A DNA stretch of 5,172 nt from Actinomycetes bacterium (GTDB taxonomy: Bacteria > Actinomycetota > Actinomycetes > Propionibacteriales > Nocardioidaceae): the NCBI GenBank assembly GCA_023460975.1, contig JAEWOG010000002.1, positions 1 to 5,172 of the forward strand, in the 5' to 3' direction. Position 1 is the stretch's first letter. Each line of letters starts with the position of its first letter. Of this stretch, positions 5,077 through 5,172 are shown piece by piece. The notes under the pieces are model-generated. The model was given only the letters and a program-made list of their open reading frames with translations, ran no database searches and was not told the origin of the DNA. Position numbers and translations under genes: made by a program.

Positions 5077-5172
5077 ATGCGCTCGCTGGAGGCACGCCTG
5101 GCCGAGGCCGCGGCCTCGTCGATCGCGCTGCCGGCGTGGCGGGCGGCGGCGCTCGAGCTGGTGCGCGAGGCC
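5077..5172 (+). CDS. N-terminal 32 codons of an unrecognised protein, cut by the window edge
   Basis: The frame opens with ATG at 5077 and reads MRSLEARLAEAAASSIALPA, then WRAAALELVREA up to the edge. It is rich in Ala, Leu, Glu and Arg and probably helical; no signal peptide, membrane segment or motif is visible. It runs divergently from the hydrolase, with about 56 bp between their chosen starts. No strong Shine-Dalgarno is seen. The sequence is too short to assign a family. It could be a chance frame, but the codon style (G/C in third positions) fits a real gene. Confidence 0.45.
   Translation, partial: MRSLEARLAEAAASSIALPAWRAAALELVREA

Noticed and set aside
1..5172. tRNA, rRNA or riboswitch
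   Set aside because: No cloverleaf, rRNA-like or known riboswitch core was seen on either strand. The only strong structured segment is the hairpin array.

Overview
The window is very GC-rich, with codons ending mostly in G or C. The style of the genes (Clp-like ATPase, haloalkane-dehalogenase-like hydrolase, IS21-type element, long stop-free antisense frames) fits a large-genome soil or marine bacterium. A Myxococcota-type organism is my best guess, but nothing here proves it.

Layout from left to right. (a) 1-1274, + strand: the C-terminal part of a Clp/Hsp100-type AAA+ ATPase, cut by the window edge and interrupted by an in-frame TAG at 720-722, inside the Walker B motif of its last ATPase domain. 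(b) About 1332-1451 and 3928-4057: two halves of one tandem array of six 42-bp units, each able to form a GC-rich stem-loop. (c) 1452-3922: a complete IS21-family insertion sequence with istA (1521-3113) and istB (from 3110), double transposase-site-like repeats at each end and a 5-bp target duplication CTTTT. It sits inside the third unit of the array, and removing it together with one CTTTT restores the array almost perfectly. (d) 4094-5020, - strand: an alpha/beta hydrolase with an Asp nucleophile, of the haloalkane dehalogenase/epoxide hydrolase type. (e) 5077-5172, + strand: the first 32 codons of a divergent gene, separated from the hydrolase by a short region with a perfect inverted repeat.

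Before the insertion this was a convergent pair, clp-like gene -> and <- hydrolase, separated by about 370 bp that were mostly the hairpin array. In the clp direction the better units look like a stem-loop followed by a short T-run, so the array may have acted as a multi-copy terminator or insulator. IstA is the DDE recombinase and IstB its AAA+ helper; both look intact, so the insertion is probably fairly recent. istB has no in-frame stop inside the element, and its frame stays open to the window edge.

The most notable points are the hairpin array with inverted-symmetric outer ends, the IS21 element lodged in it, the stop-less istB, and the Clp-like protein that has lost a Walker B codon to TAG and also lacks the D1 arginine-finger motif and the D2 pore-loop aromatic. 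I see no complete new defence or metabolic system.
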